In this document: in pieces, positions 26,501 to 41,500 of the stretch
Layout of the letters: each line of letters starts with the position of its first letter
Position numbering within the stretch: the stretch's first letter is position 1
The notes under the pieces: model-generated
What the model was told of the DNA's origin: nothing
The model's database searches: none
What the model saw: only the letters and a program-made list of their open reading frames with translations
Position numbers and translations under genes: made by a program
NCBI GenBank assembly: GCA_002633025.1
Contig: NMRB01000009.1
Location: 434,916-498,915, forward strand
Reading direction: 5' to 3'
Source of the DNA: Notospermus geniculatus
Taxonomy: Eukaryota; Nemertea; Pilidiophora; Heteronemertea; Lineidae
DNA length: 64,000 nt

Positions 26501-29500
26501 TTTTTACAAAGGGCACTATTCAATAGGAGTGTTTTTCTGCAGAGACAAATATTAAGTGGGAGAAGCTGCCAGTCACATCATTCCATTTTCTACATGTACG
26601 TATGTTTGGGCTAAATAAGTAATTGGTCTTCCTTCAATAATCAGAGAGACCCACCGACCACTCCACCTCCAAATGAAATGCCCCTTCACATCTAACATTT
26701 GTCTCGTATGAAATCTACATCCAATAGAGGAGCAATCAATCCATACTTCGAAAGCGCTTTGATCTCGAGAAGAGGAGAATTGATTCATTTACCAGTCCAC
26801 TTGATGATGCAGAAATGAAAATAGAAGCATATCCACCAAGACAGCCAGGCTGTCTATGGTTAAAGCCCGCAGCATGCATGACAAGTTTTCTTCCCCTACA
26901 AGCAATTCTTATAGACCCCACAAAAACTGTCAAGACAGTGTGTGCTGCCTGGTAATGGCAAGAATTATATTTTTTGAAAGAAGAATTGCCGAGAATCAAA
27001 CCGGTTTGGCGAGGAAATCGCTCCTTGAACAGATTTGACAAGACAAGTTGCCCGGTAGCGCAACATGAAAACTGCTGGTGATAAAAACTGCTTGCACGCG
27101 AGCAAGCGAACTTGCCATGTGCGATGAAGCTAGGGGATATAATCCAAGTGATAAAGAACACCAGTGAAAATAAAACAGTTGCTTTTAATCATGGGGGCTG
27201 GGGGTATCACTTCCAAAAAGAGTGTGGACTTTCCAACAGTTATTATTTTGACAGTTAATCTCAGCATCCAACTGAAGCTAAAGAAAGTGACACAACAAGA
27301 ATGCCATCCTTTTGCTGAAATCTACATTTTGCAGATAAACAATTCTTTGAGGTGAAATTAGGTGTCTAGACTACCAGCAATCAGTCCTCAAGAAGCAGTA
27401 CAAGCATCGTGGACATAAAGACCTACATGTAAAGGAGACATGTTTCAAAGGTTTCAAAGTTCTCTTGGAATACAAAATGAAATTATGATTTCAAAGGAAG
27501 CTACGCAGACATTTCATGCCTCGGGATATAAAACTGTTGGTCACAAACAGAATCCCTGAACCCTATGTATAGGATGAAATTGAGTTGCCGGAAAGCCTCC
27601 TCCCTTGTTAATTTCTCCTGTAAAGGCTGCAGGCATGTCTAAGCCAGGAACCAGACATGACTAATAGTGTGGTAAAACGTGTAAATGCTGTCTAGGGTAC
27701 GGCTGCCTGTAAGGATGTAAGGGCCAGGGGTTAGGGGTTAGGGTCAGGAATAGGAGTAGGCTTTATGGTCAGGGTAGGAGGTGGGATAGGGACCAGGGGT
27801 TAGGATTCAGACTGGATGACATTCACCCCTTCAGCAATAGTGTGGTACTGCTTCCTCCTTTAATATCACAATCATTTAATGTTGAATGAACTTCTTATCC
27901 TGATGATATTTGAAATTGTGATTATGTCAGTATTATGGTTCATAAGATGGAAAATGATCAGTGGCCATTCTTTCATACTTGCTATGAAATCCACAGGTTT
28001 AAGACAGAGAGTGCAAGTGGATCACATTTTGTCTAATTATTACTACAATATCTATGAAACTGGCTCAATTATTTTTTCAAATTTGATATCATGTCAAAAA
28101 CTGAAGTTGACTTTGTTAAATAGCTACGGAGGTAGCAACAAGGTTGAAAATGTTTTGACAGAGGTCCATTTCACCAAACTCTCCTCAGACCAACACATTT
28201 GCCATTTGGTAGGCAATTAGGTAAGATTGTCACAAAACATTAATAGATGCTGTGGAACCAGGGTTTAGCATAGGGGTAATTTGATGGCCAGCCTAATGGC
28301 CATCAATAGCAACTATTGCCATTTTTATGGGTTCCGAATAGAGTGACCTGTAGTGTAGGTGCTGATGATGCCATTGCGGCCTTAATGCATTCCTTTGTAT
28401 GAAATGACCTGTGGTGTCCACTGGACTAATCATTATATTTTAGCCCATGACGACAGAAAAAGACAGGTGATATCTTTCCAAGAGAAAGTTGTGAATGGTT
28501 GAGATTTGGGATAAGAACTTTTATCCATGAACATTACCAAGAAATACACTAACGGCCGTATGCTTGGGTCAGACTTTAGCCTACAGCTGCTGAAGTTAGA
28601 CTTTCTCTTTGCTTGAGGCATTGAGTGATAAATAACAAGGCAATTTCCAGAGTGTTTGCGAATTTTCGACCCCAACCGGGGTCTTCTTCAGGCTGGAACT
28701 TTACAATCCGAAACTCTAGAACAGAGTGTTCTAGAGTTTCGGATTGTAAAGTTCCAGCCTGAAGAAGACCCCGGTTGGGGTCGAAAATTCGCAAACACTC
28801 TGGAAATTGCCTTTTTATTTATCATATATTGTGTGTCAATTTTTGTGCTTCTCTTCCCCTTGAGGCATTGAGAAAAGTCAGATTTTTAATGTAAGTGTGG
28901 CTGTCTGACCCGAGCATACAGACCTTAGTGGCATCTTGCATTGCTTCTGCAACATTCCTGCAAACTCCTCTTTCCACATGCATCACTGGTAAGAGCATCA
29001 GGCTTATGACCGACAGGTTGTGGGTTCAATTCTCCGATGTGTTGCCACTTTGGCAAACGCATGGTCGGAAAGTATCAAGCAAGTCATCTCATGCTATACT
29101 GACCGTTACTGCTTGCAGAGTTCCCGAGGGAAGTTTTTCAAGAGACTGGGGTAATAATGTGAATAGTGTGACAACATGCTGCTGTAAAAAGGTGTTATCA
29201 TCATTATGTCAACTGAGCTAACCTGACTGTGTGTCAGTGTCATACTACAGCAGTCAATATCCACCAGACGACAGTTCCTATTTGACTGAATTCATGCAAT
29301 AAATGATAGGTTTCGTAGCGAATTTCTCAAAGAAGAACTCTAAAGCGGCCACATGCAATTCCACAGCAATATTGATTGATGGCATCCTGTAATTTCTGTC
29401 ACAATGAAAAGCCTTTCCACTGAAATGATTTGCAAATGGATCAGTATCAGATCTGGTGGACATTTGAAGGAATTTAAAGAAACGTGATGGATGGCATGGC

Positions 29501-32500
29501 TGGCAGAGATTGTTTGTCAAATAATTAGAAGTGGCTTATGAATTATACGGATTATGACATCATTCTACTCAAGAAGAGTTCACAATAATTACTGCTACAT
29601 CATAGATCGCGTTGCAAACAACTATTTTCTCAGCAACAAGACAGCTGCTGTGCTCAGGTTTTACTCAAGAAAACATGGTTGAACACATTCTATCTGAGGT
29701 TGTTGCCGATAGCATTCTTAAGTCTGCGATGAGCAGCTACAGAATATAAGACAGAACTTCTCTTTAAAAGGTTTCGCCTTGTCTGCATGAAGGATTTGCC
29801 TCATAAAAGGAAAAAATATTGAAATAGGCTACCATGTTTCAAATTTTTACATTTTGAAGATATCCATTTCCCAATTGTTCACCTGTCAGAATTAAGGCAA
29901 TTAAATAACCCAAAGTTCAGCAAAAAGATGTTCAAAGCGAAAAACAGCAATTTACATAATGTATTTTGGAAGCACGTTCTTGCTAGCCTCTTGTACATGT
30001 ACAGTACATGTAGTCAACTGTAGTTTTGCACCGGTCTCATGAACGAATTCCGGTAGCAGCGTCATCTTGCCACACATGTGACAAATCTGAGCTTGATGAA
30101 TGAAGACAGACACAACCAGCAACCATGTGAAGTCACTTCTAGTTAGATCAATGCACTCAGAAAAAATACACCCCTCAATTCATTTGACGTGGCGTGTTTT
30201 ACGCAAATGAGATTTTTCACAAATACTGAAGTCAAAAAAGGAGAAAGCATTGACTTCTTTTTTGAGTAGAGAACATTATTGCTGATGTGTTATTTTCTTT
30301 GCAAATGTTTCTTTTCCTGTGGTGGGTGCTAGCATCTGTTTTCAGAGTCATTCAAGAGGATTGAGCACATCTTCTCTATGGTTTCATTCACAAACAACAC
30401 AAGTAAGATCCAACAGATGCTTGCTGTTCTCATCAAATATTTTTATGAGCCCTGGAGATGCTACCAGTCTTTTTCCCAAACAGCAATAATTATCATCAAT
30501 ATCATCATTGTCTATATTGGTCTGATCAATTTACTTTCCTTCTTGTTATTAACATGTTTTCAACCCAATCCATTTCTTAATGTCACATCCGCAATCAACG
30601 CTGTCTGCCCCATTTCCTGAACCCCTGGAGATCATTCCCTAATTCATATCTGTGGAAATTCCTTTTGCCCTCTCCACGTAAACAGAAGGTCATGCTTGTC
30701 ATTGCTGGAGTTACCGCAGCTTCTGATATGAATGTACTGTTGATAATGACAAAATACCTGATCTTAAGAACTAGAAGGGAGAATTTTTCGATTAACCCTT
30801 TTGTTTCCCAGCTGTCCCCGGGCACAGCATCCTGAAGATGGTTTACTTTTTTGTAAAAATCACACAATTGCACACACACGCACACACTCTAAAGCCAGTG
30901 ACAGATGGCGTACGCGACGCATCGTGCAGGCGTTCCGCCAATCAGATTCTTGTTTCATTCCATGTTACCACCTTCCTGATTGGTTGAATGCTTTCCCAAC
31001 ACGTTGCTTACGTGCCGTGCCTTAATAACCAACTATAACCATGAGTAGCCAACAATGCTAATAACTCAGATGAGTATAGCCTAAAACTATTAATTCAGTA
31101 TAACCAAGATTGGCCAACAACTCTAACCGACTGTAACCAGATATATAAGAGTACTTTATATAGCCTACCCTATGAAAAACACAATGAAAGACTGTTATAT
31201 TGCTGAGGAACATGAAGTTGTGACAATAAAGCGATGATTACAACAGTCTTTATGAATAAATGATTCTCCTGTCACCCTCAACCATGTCAATAATTAAGAC
31301 TGCTTGTGTCAATGACAGAGAAAAAACACAAAGGAGCAGCCAAGTCATCTTCCAAAGAGTCTTCACTCCAGCTGGCTGAGAGAATGGAAAACTTTACTGC
31401 CGTCAGAGGCCACCTGTTAGCGGTCCTGGAACATCACAAAATTTGACGTCACAGACGTAAGCCACAGTGTCCACGTCATTATGGAGGACGTTGTGGTGTG
31501 CACTTTTCTGTGACGTCAAATTTTGTGATGTTGTGGGACCAATAACTGGTGGTGGCGGCCTCTAATGGCAGTAAAGTTCCCCATTATATTTTACCACTCA
31601 TTCATCAGATCTTCCACCTATCACCAATCTGACATGTTGCCCAATGGTTGTCACTCATTCAATCACTTTTTATCACACAACCTTCACTGAAACCAAGAAA
31701 TCTACACATCAATGCTGGTACAATATCTCGCCTAGCGAAAGAATTAATCGCGTAAGAAGATTTACGCAATGTGAGTTATATTGAACGGCACCATGTCGAT
31801 AAAGGCGTCATTCATTCGCTCAGTAATGGAAAGCTCGGGTTTCAAAGATACACGCGGATAATTAGTTCACCAATGCTTGATAAGCACTTTTGAGGAAATT
31901 TTCATTGGTATCACGTCACGACACAGAAGAGAGGCATACAAAACAACCATATAGATAGCACCAGTGGTATCTAATACAAGAGCAACACAGAGCGCGGCAT
32001 ATCCCCCGACAGGTAGTTGTTTGAGGGAAATCAAATTCAAGATGGCCACCATAGCCGCCATCTTGGAGGGCGGCGGTGCAGCTGCTAGTCATCAAAAGGA
32101 ACCTTCCCCTCTAGCGACAAGCCTTCACAGAAAATTTCAGGTTGCTCGCTCAAAGTTTCTCAAGTTAATTGATGGAAACGAAATGTTAATGGACACCGAA
32201 CTGATTGATGCTCAGGCCCTGACATAATTCCATTTGACCTTCGGAGGTCAAGGGCATAAAATCTACCTGTGTAAAACCAAGCACTTTCTTGTCAAAACTG
32301 GCAGATGAGAGTGCAAGCTATAAAGTTTATTGAACATCTGCTCACTGCTTTAAAGTTCTTATTACAGATGTTCCTTTATCTGTATTGTGATCTTTCTCAT
32401 CAACATTCTATCCGACTAATTAGATAACCCACCCATAGCATCCCGATGGAAATAACGAGTGTATACACACAATTATTTGGTAACTATCGTACATTCACCT

Positions 32501-35500
32501 GATCTATCAATACTCATCATTATCATCATCAGTCATCAATACTGTCTTTCTCATCATCAGCAGCAGCAGAGGCAAAATCTACTGGTAACAAGTGGCCAGC
32601 AGAAGGCTACGGGGTTCCAACAGCTTTGTTTCTTCGGCAAAACCTGCATGAACTTGACATGGCCTTGCCAACAATATTACCCCAAGAAGGACAGGGATTA
32701 TGCTGTAGTAGTGAAATGGTAAAATCAAGGGCATGCAAATTCATAATATTTCTGATAATGACCAAAAGGGTGGCTAAGAATCTCTTATTAATACACCAAA
32801 GTGAAAATATATGGTGTTGTGAACAAGACAATTGAATTTGTACCTAAGTCCACTCCAAGTCATCACTGACTCACGTTCAATGAATGACATACTTAAGTGA
32901 TAACTCAAATTCGATCTCTCTTCAAATACAGCCAATAACAAATACATTTTTCATTACCCATTACAAGCATAAAGTCAAGATTTATTAGAGATTTCTCCAC
33001 CTTTCACTAGCAATGGTTGTGATTAATCGTCATAATATTACGACAGCTAAATGAAAGATTTACCGCGTTTCGATAGCCGCATGTCATCATATATCATAAT
33101 AGATTACTCCCTCGTCAATTAAGCATGTCCTAGGAGAGCTTAATGAATGATGAGGCATGTTTGGAAATATTTTGAGTGCCAAAGGTTTCATAAGATTCAA
33201 ATGGCCACTAGAAATGATTTTGTTAACCCAGGTCTGGAAAAATCACTTATGTGGAAACGCAACTTGTGTATTTCTCCATACTCATGACCCTGCCAAGTGA
33301 CTGATGATGAGAATGGTGATAAGTATAAAAGAAGGATTGAAAACCCCGAAGGGATTACTGACATGTTTCAAAATATTGGCGCGATCAATTACCATCCAGA
33401 CAGATAATTCTTGACCAGAATTGGCAAGTTCACATTGTGGGCAAGTGTTGTGGTCTCTTCAGGGAATCTACAGAGGTACTCCTCTCGCTTGTGACAATAA
33501 ATTAGGGAACTCTGCAATCTTGCCACATCCACTCGTTAATTCAATAAGCAATGCACAAACAAGTAATTAACAGCTAATCTGACTCATGAGGCAAAGCAGC
33601 CCCACAATGGGACCATTAGCCCTTTTTACATGGAGACGGTTCGATCCAGTTCAAGGTCAGTTGACTGCTTTTTCATGGTGCAAAAAGTAAATGTAACTGG
33701 CCTTGAACCAGATCGAACCGGCTATTATGACCTTCACTGAAATTGACAAGGATGATTTTTCATATTTAAGAACATCCTATTCTGTATCAGGTAGCCTTTT
33801 CGCTGGATGAATTCCTTGTGTGGCTGTGAACTATGTCCCCCTTGCAGTTCCAGGCCGGCTTCATATACAATGAAACTACTGTATAACCCATCCTCCCACA
33901 GCAGGGGTTTTTACCTTGCTCCTCTTCATCCATTCACACTTTGTGTGCGAGTGTATATTTTAAAGGAGTACCAAAGCCCTGCTTATGGGAGGATGATCTG
34001 ACCGTAACGCAAATGTGTGAAAACCAAAGAAGTCAGGTTGGCTACTTTGATCAGACTCCACGCACTGGCATGATCATCTGGCACATGCAAAAGATGTTGA
34101 AATGTCACTACTGTATCCCCTAACAGTGTGTGGAGCTTGGCTGATCACTGCCCGGAGCTGATATCGTATGACAGCTCATTTAGTGCATGTTATTGGCATG
34201 ATTAATTCAATTACTTGTGATTCCTTCAGGTAGTATTCAGGGCATCATCTGTCATCATTAGTTTTCTTTATGAATTCTAATCACATTTTGTTTTCCTTTA
34301 TACGAAGTGAGATCATTGCTACCTGGAGAAAGAGGAAATCTTTTATAATGGATGCCCGCTTTCTACATCATGGCAATCTGGCACGCGGGTAGCACGCTGT
34401 GCTATTTAAAAATGTTTGTTGCATGATCCTATTTTGAACCCAACTTCCTATAAGAAGATACTCTCAAATTTGCCATGTCCGTATATGTGAACCAACAACA
34501 CCCCCAGCAGTTGAACCAAAATTCCCACTTCAAAAATGTCAAATTCCATTTGTCAGCCTTTTTCTTCACCATGGTGACAAAAGCCAACGATGCACCTGGA
34601 CACTTCGTCAAATTACCACCGAAGCAATGATACATGAAACATTCCCCAGAAGCATGTCAGATTGGCCAAATCATTTGATATCAACGAGATAGCTAGGACA
34701 ACACTTATTCTGTGGTTCCGAAGCATGCAGAAACAGAATTTGTTGAAGGGTTCAACCGAGTGCATATTTCTTACATCAGTTAACTGACTAGCAGCCTCCA
34801 GGAACATGCATACGGAAGAATCCCACTTACCTCATATCAGCGCAGAGCTTTAAAATGACTAAATCCATCCAAGTTATGACTAGATAAGTGTGATATAAGA
34901 ATAGATGGAACATCACATGATGACTTGAGACTGGCCTCAGAATTAATTTGCACAGCAATCATTTTACACTCTACCAGTTCATTGATAATTCCCCAGATTG
35001 TATCATCATTAGATGTACCTAGTCCTATGTTAAAAATTTGGTGAGATATCCAACCAATGGAATCGTACTTTAAAAGGTTTTTCAGTTTTGGCCTCCTGGT
35101 GGCAGAATACTGCAAAAAAACTGTATAGTCTATGGAGACTAAACGACCGTGAGGTACTGTGTGTGAAAGCAATTTGCAAGAAAGTTTTTTGTCTATATCA
35201 TATTTGCCACATATGCCAAACCAGCGTTCTTTTTTCTGCAATTGCATCTGTACGGAAATGCAGCCGACAACCAACCAGGCATGAAATAACGATTTATTCA
35301 ACTGGAAATAGTCATATTGCACAGGAACTCGGTGCCTAACATCATTTGGAGAGCGGCACACATAAAAGGAAATGGAAAGGGAGACAAGGGAATGCACGGG
35401 TTCCTGTTGATGTACGTCAGGGCATTCTGCTGTAACCTTTTCACTCCCACTCCCAATCTGGTCCCATGCACTTTCATTGCCCCCATTTTCTCCTCTCCTA

Positions 35501-38500
35501 TATCATGACCAGATCACAGGTTGTAGACCATAACTACATAATGACAGATATTCTGGTGACCTTTCTGGTATTCAAATAAGCTGACTCCGTTCACTTATGG
35601 CAGACGGTTGGGCAGGTAAACGAACCAAGATTAGCCATCAACAGGTTATTGCTAATATAGGAAATATCGATATAGAATAGGGATCAGAATATTATTGTTA
35701 GCTTTGAAGCAGGATTACCAACTCTGATGCCCATCATTAGTAAAAGGGGTTCATCCCTAGGATGCATGGATATGGATGTGACAAAGATGATCAAGAAGTA
35801 AGATGACATTTAATAGGGAACTGCCCTTGGACATTTATATAACTACCAATTCAGTTTTATGCACCAGTGTCCCTTGTATACTGAGTCACGTACAAATCTT
35901 CCTAGACTGATGGTACAGCTAACATGTCCAAACTTCCTGACACATTCTGTGACAAAACTCTGAATTTGTGATGTTAGCAACACATCACGATTAAGGTTAC
36001 ATTAGCTTCATAAGCAAAATGACAATAATGTGGCTGACTCTCCCGCAACACCCAGAGTAAGCTATAAATAAAAACAATTTCCTTGTCTGTTCCTTGATGG
36101 CCGTATTAATCCGCTGAGTGACTGCCACCTAAAATACACAGATTGTACAAAAATCCATTTGTCATTTACATGAGCCCTACTGCTCATTTGCTGGGTGTTC
36201 TCCAAGATCATGTTTCTGTAGTCATTGCGGTATCTTTGGTAAAGCAGTTACCTCCACTCACATCCAGCTTCTTAATATGGCAACAACATGGGGTCATTAA
36301 CGGCAAATGTTTTTAAAGGTGCGGCTCCACATGAGAGTTGAGTTGGCTATCTATTGGCAACACAACCACATAAAACTAGAGGCAGTCATTGGGGAAACCA
36401 ACAATGGTAAATCTGATGTGATGAGTGGAGGTAACTGACCCAACAGTAACTACTACAGTAACCAACAATGGTAAATTTTCTGCTGACTGCTACCAATGAA
36501 ACTGCAGTAACTACAGTAACCAACAATGGTAAACTTTCTGCTGACTGCTTTACCAATGAAACTGCAGTAACTACAGTAACCAACAGTAACTACAGTAACC
36601 AACAATGGTAAATTTTCTGCTGACTGCTACCAATGAAACTGCAGTAACTACAGTAACCAACAATGGTAAATTTTCTGCTGACTGCTTTACCAATGAAACT
36701 GCAGTAACTACAGTAACCAACAGTAACTACAGTACCAACAATGGTAAATTTTCTGCCGACTGCTTTACCAATGAAACTGCAGTAACTACATCAGTAACCA
36801 TAAGTGGTAAACTTTCTGCTGACTGCTTTACTAATGAAACTGCAGTAACTACAGTAACCAACAATTACCACATTAACCAACAATGGTAAATTTTCTATTA
36901 AGAACCGTCTCGCCCAGAAAAACCAACAATGGTTAATTTTCCATTCAGAGCCAACTCAGGAAAACTCACGCATGGAGTGAATGACTGCAGAAGAAACCAC
37001 TGATCTCAAGGCAGGATTTGAAAGCTGCATCGCCTACATGAATGGGTAGAAATAAAATCCATGAGTACGCCATATGAACTTTTATGATTTGATCATCCTC
37101 GTAGCTAAAAGAATCTCATATGGTTACATCAAATGTAAGCCAGAAATTTCACATTATTTTGTAGTGCACAACAAAATTATCTTCTAAGATATCAACACTG
37201 ACAGATCAAGGTCACTTGTAGTGTATCAACCATTGATTTAATAGCATTCACGTTCATACCCATTGCAGGCAGTTTAGCTACAACCTTTCACTACAACATC
37301 AGCAAAGAATGATCCAGGAATAAAACCAGAGTTTATTCCTGGCAGAATCTCGACAGGTAGTCTTCGTGAATGGCGGGTCAGTGGTGGATAATCCTTCAGA
37401 GATAAGAAAATCATTAGAGCATCCCGACATTTGATTTAGCGTGTATGTCTTCACAAGGTTAAAACAGAAGGTTTGGTTGATTGATTGGAAAATAACGTCA
37501 TGTGTGCACATATTTTTTTAGACATCTTGCTACCACCCTTTCAAGCATATTTGAAAATGAGATTTACACCTATTGGGTTGATGAAAAACATTGCTTTACC
37601 TGTTTTGAAATTCATAGTGGAGTATTTCAGACATCAACCACTAAGGAAGCGCATCACCAGACCGGAATAGTGAGTACCTGACAGCCGGGCATTGATGAAG
37701 AAACAGCATCAGTGTTCACATAATTCCATCTACAGGGGGAGTCATGTGAGTCTACACTCTTGCATGAGTTCTCTGGTTCTGATACTAATAAAAACAGATT
37801 CAGGGCATCCCATCATGATCATACATCCTCTAGAAGCCCGGAAGGCAATTCCGCGAAACTCATGCAGTACATTCAAAGATAGAAACCTGCTGGTACCAAC
37901 AACAACAACATCAACAGCAAGAGCAACCAAGACTGATGAAGTCAGGACTTTCACATCAACCTTCCATTGGGAATCTTTTTTTCACAAGCATGTCATGCAG
38001 CAGCATCAATGCCTGAACAATCAGGGGTTATCTGATGAAGTGCAATGGCTGACATGGGTGGAAAGACAATGAACCCCGGCCGTAATTGGGTAGTGATTGC
38101 TAATCACGAAGACAGTAGACCGACAAACCTCAAACGCAGTTTCTGATCTCAGGGGAACGGTTAGCCACTGTCAATATCAACTTTTAAGAATTTGTAACAT
38201 TATTTTCAGCAGTAGATTCAATATTTTTAGGTTTCCACCAGAGCAGGCTTGCTCATTTAAAAGGTATTTACAACAACGAATAGTAAACTTCTTCACCTGG
38301 TGGGTGATATAAACAGAGTGAAGTGTCCATGAACTATTCTGAGGACTTACTTCGCCTTTTCTGAGCTCAAAATACATGGAAATGGCCAAAGGCTATATTT
38401 TGTTGGAAAAAAATGAAGGCAGTAGTTCAGAAAGATGTGTATTTGATAGCAAGGAGCTCTCGCAGGAATTAAAACATATGTGTTTACATCTACATCGCAA

Positions 38501-41500
38501 GAAGTACCCAAGTAGATAAATGGAGGCATCTATGAATACCCGGTAGATGATGTTAAGCATTAGGATACTCCTTGTTTTCCAACTACTTTCAAAGTTTATT
38601 TAAGCAGCCACTAACAACATAATTATATTCTAGTCAATGGCATCCTGCTTTAACCCTCAGAGCACCTGGTTTGCAAAACCAATCTACCTTCTGTGATGAG
38701 TTTACATTACTATGTGGGCTATATTTGGTGACGACTTTGGTTCAGAGAGTCAGCACTCTAAGGGTTGAGACAGGATTGTTACTGATTGAGCTCTCTCAAC
38801 AACAACCATCTTATATGCATGACAGGACATTGCCTTCAGCATTTCCCAGTCTTTGATACAGCCCTTTGAATTTCTGATTAGAAACAGTGCTTCAAAAGTC
38901 AGCGATACGTGATGGCGAATAAAGAAAAATAAATCCCTGTACAGTTATCAAATCAGTCATGTAATTCCAACTGACACACAACAACAACATCAACAGCAAG
39001 AGCAACCAAGACTGATGAAGTACAGGACTTTCACATCAACCTTCCATTGGGAATCTTTTTTTCACAAGCATGTCATGCAGCAGCATCAATGCCGGAACAA
39101 TCAGGGGCTATCTGATGAAGTGCAATGGTTGACATGGGTGGAAAGACAATGAACCCCGGCCGTAATTGGGTAGTGATTGCTAATCACTAAGACAGTAGAC
39201 CGACAAACCTCAAACGCAGTTTCTGATCTCAGGGGAACGGTTAGCCACTGTCAATATCAACTTTTAAGAATTTGTAACATTATTTTCAGCAATAGATTCA
39301 ATATTTTTAGGTTTCCACCAGAGCAGGCTTGCTCATTTAAAAGGTATTTACAACAACGAATAGTAAACTTCTTCACCTGGTGGGTGATATAAACAGAGTG
39401 AAGTGTCCATGAACTATTCTGAGGACTTACTTTGCCTTTTCGGAGCTCAAAATACATGGAAATGGCCAAAGGCTATATTTTGTTGGAAAAAAATGAAGGC
39501 AGTAGTTCAGAAAGATGTGTATTTGATAGCAAGGAGCTCTCGCAGGAATTAAAACATATGTGTTTACATCTACATCGCAAGAAGTACCCAAGTGGATAAA
39601 TGGAGCCATCCATGAATACCCGGTAGATGATGTTAAGCATTAGGATACTCCTTGTTTTCCAACTACTTTCAAAGTTTATTGAAGCAGCCACTAACAACAT
39701 AATTATATTCTAGTCAATGGCATCCTGCTTTAACCCTCAGAGCACCTGGTTTGCAAAACCAATCTACCTTCTGTGATGAGTTTACATTACCATGTGGGCT
39801 ATACTTGGTGATGACTTTGGTTCAGAGAGTCAGCACTCTAAGGGTTGAGACAGGATTGTTACTGATTGAGCTCTCTCAACAACAACCATCTTATATGCAT
39901 GACAGGACATTGCCTTCAGCATTTCTCAGTCTTTGATACAGCCCTTTGAATTTCTGATTAGAAAGAGTGCTTCAAAAGTCAGCGATACGTGATGGCGAAT
40001 AAAGAAAAATAAATCCCTGTACAGTTATCAAATCAGTCATGTAATTCCAACTGACACATATGTATAATTTTATTAACAAATCATGATACAAAATGAATAG
40101 ATTTATTGGCAAATCATGAGTTTAAGGGAAGATTCCAGTTGGTGAAACTTGACTTTGTGGTTGGTCTCAGAACAGCAACATCAGTAAGTGTAAGAGTGGT
40201 GCTGTGGAAACGAAAAGTGTGACAGAATGGCAACCTTGGTGTCTCTGAAGTCTGAAGTGGGCACCATGACCAGCTGCAAAAATGATGGAACAGCAATTGG
40301 AAACAACAAGCAACCGCTGACTGTCAAAGATAATGACAGGCGTTGGTGATCCAGAGAGACGGGGGTGATTAGCATCCCAGGAAAGGGGAAACGTAAGGTG
40401 TATCATTACCACCATCACACACAGCCAACTCTGTAATTCACTTGCATGGTGCTGTAGGACGACAAGGGTTAGCAACCAACAGTCAGATAAAGCGAAGTTG
40501 CCACCAGAACCTATACACTCAGTGACAGCAATCCTCCCTCAATGAATTTCCGTTGTAGCAGGAAGATTATTCCAGGCACTGAACAGCCATAGAATGTCAA
40601 TTACACTGAGAAATTGACAGCGGACAGCGAGATGGATATCTCACACAACAAGGAGAGAGTATTGTTCCTTCACAATACCAATGAAACCTAACACAGAGTG
40701 GGCGGCAATTTCATCTAAGGAACAGCAGTAGTTTTTTTATGAAAACCTGCCACGTGGAATTACTTCGGCATTTTCATGATGAAAATGGCATCGGTGGGTT
40801 TGACATTTACTTACAAATCAGGCAGAAGTCAACAATTCAATTATTGTGTTCAGATGGAGGTCATGTCTATAGTAGGATCTTCATGCACGTACAATCTTGC
40901 CATCACAATACTTAGTATCTCATGTACTCTTTACTTGCCCAAAGGTTCCTCATTGAGTTCACAATTATGCCTGGTAAATCAGTCAAATATAAGTTACCTT
41001 TGAAAGATTGAGCATCACCGATTAACTGTGAATCATGTCCTGGTAACGGTAGGAAACGGACGTCTTAGGAAATAAATTTGTTCTCTGACATAGCCTTTAG
41101 ATGAAACGGTTAAATAGGGAGCATTAGCTCTCATGAGGTTCTTTGTTTATCTGGTTGTCATGACAACAGGGAACCAAAGTATTACCAAAGGCATTACTCT
41201 TATGACCCAGAAAATGATATTTTTCCCAAATCCCCTACTCCATATACTGTAGACACCGTCAAAGTCAAACAATATAATTTCTTGGATTTGTTACACAGAC
41301 ACAACGTAGATGCCAGAAGTAAACTTTCGACAAAACAAAGCAAGATGCGGCGTCTTGCTTTGTGCTGTCGAAAATTTACATGTCAGAAGCCAAATCTGCA
41401 TGTAATAAGGAAATCTCAAGGAGTCTTGTTTGTGAGCTAAAGTATGTGTGCTCATCTCTGCAAGTTATAAGCTTACATATGTTCGTGACACTCACAATTA

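Noticed and set aside
27725-27810. Internal telomere or chromosome fusion point
   Set aside because: Only a few irregular GGTTAGG-like units; too short and degenerate to support a fusion.
28700-28800. A functional hammerhead ribozyme
   Set aside because: CTGAAGA...GAAA is present, but there is an extra A before stem II and no proper stem III/cleavage site, so I only mention it as resemblance.
28895-29221. 108-codon open frame at the SINE-like fragment
   Set aside because: It overlaps the tRNA-like sequence and has no protein motif.
34837-35397. 186-codon minus-strand open frame with [16 protein letters not shown] near its end, LRR-like
   Set aside because: The LRR-like part ends at a stop codon, the possible exon would be about 55 bp rather than 72 bp, and exon 1 already joins LRR1 in phase. 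The rest of the frame has no recognisable motif.
36386-36889. Repetitive open frames over the AACAATGG minisatellite
   Set aside because: The frames follow the repeat period; repeat length varies without keeping frame and there is no start or splice context.
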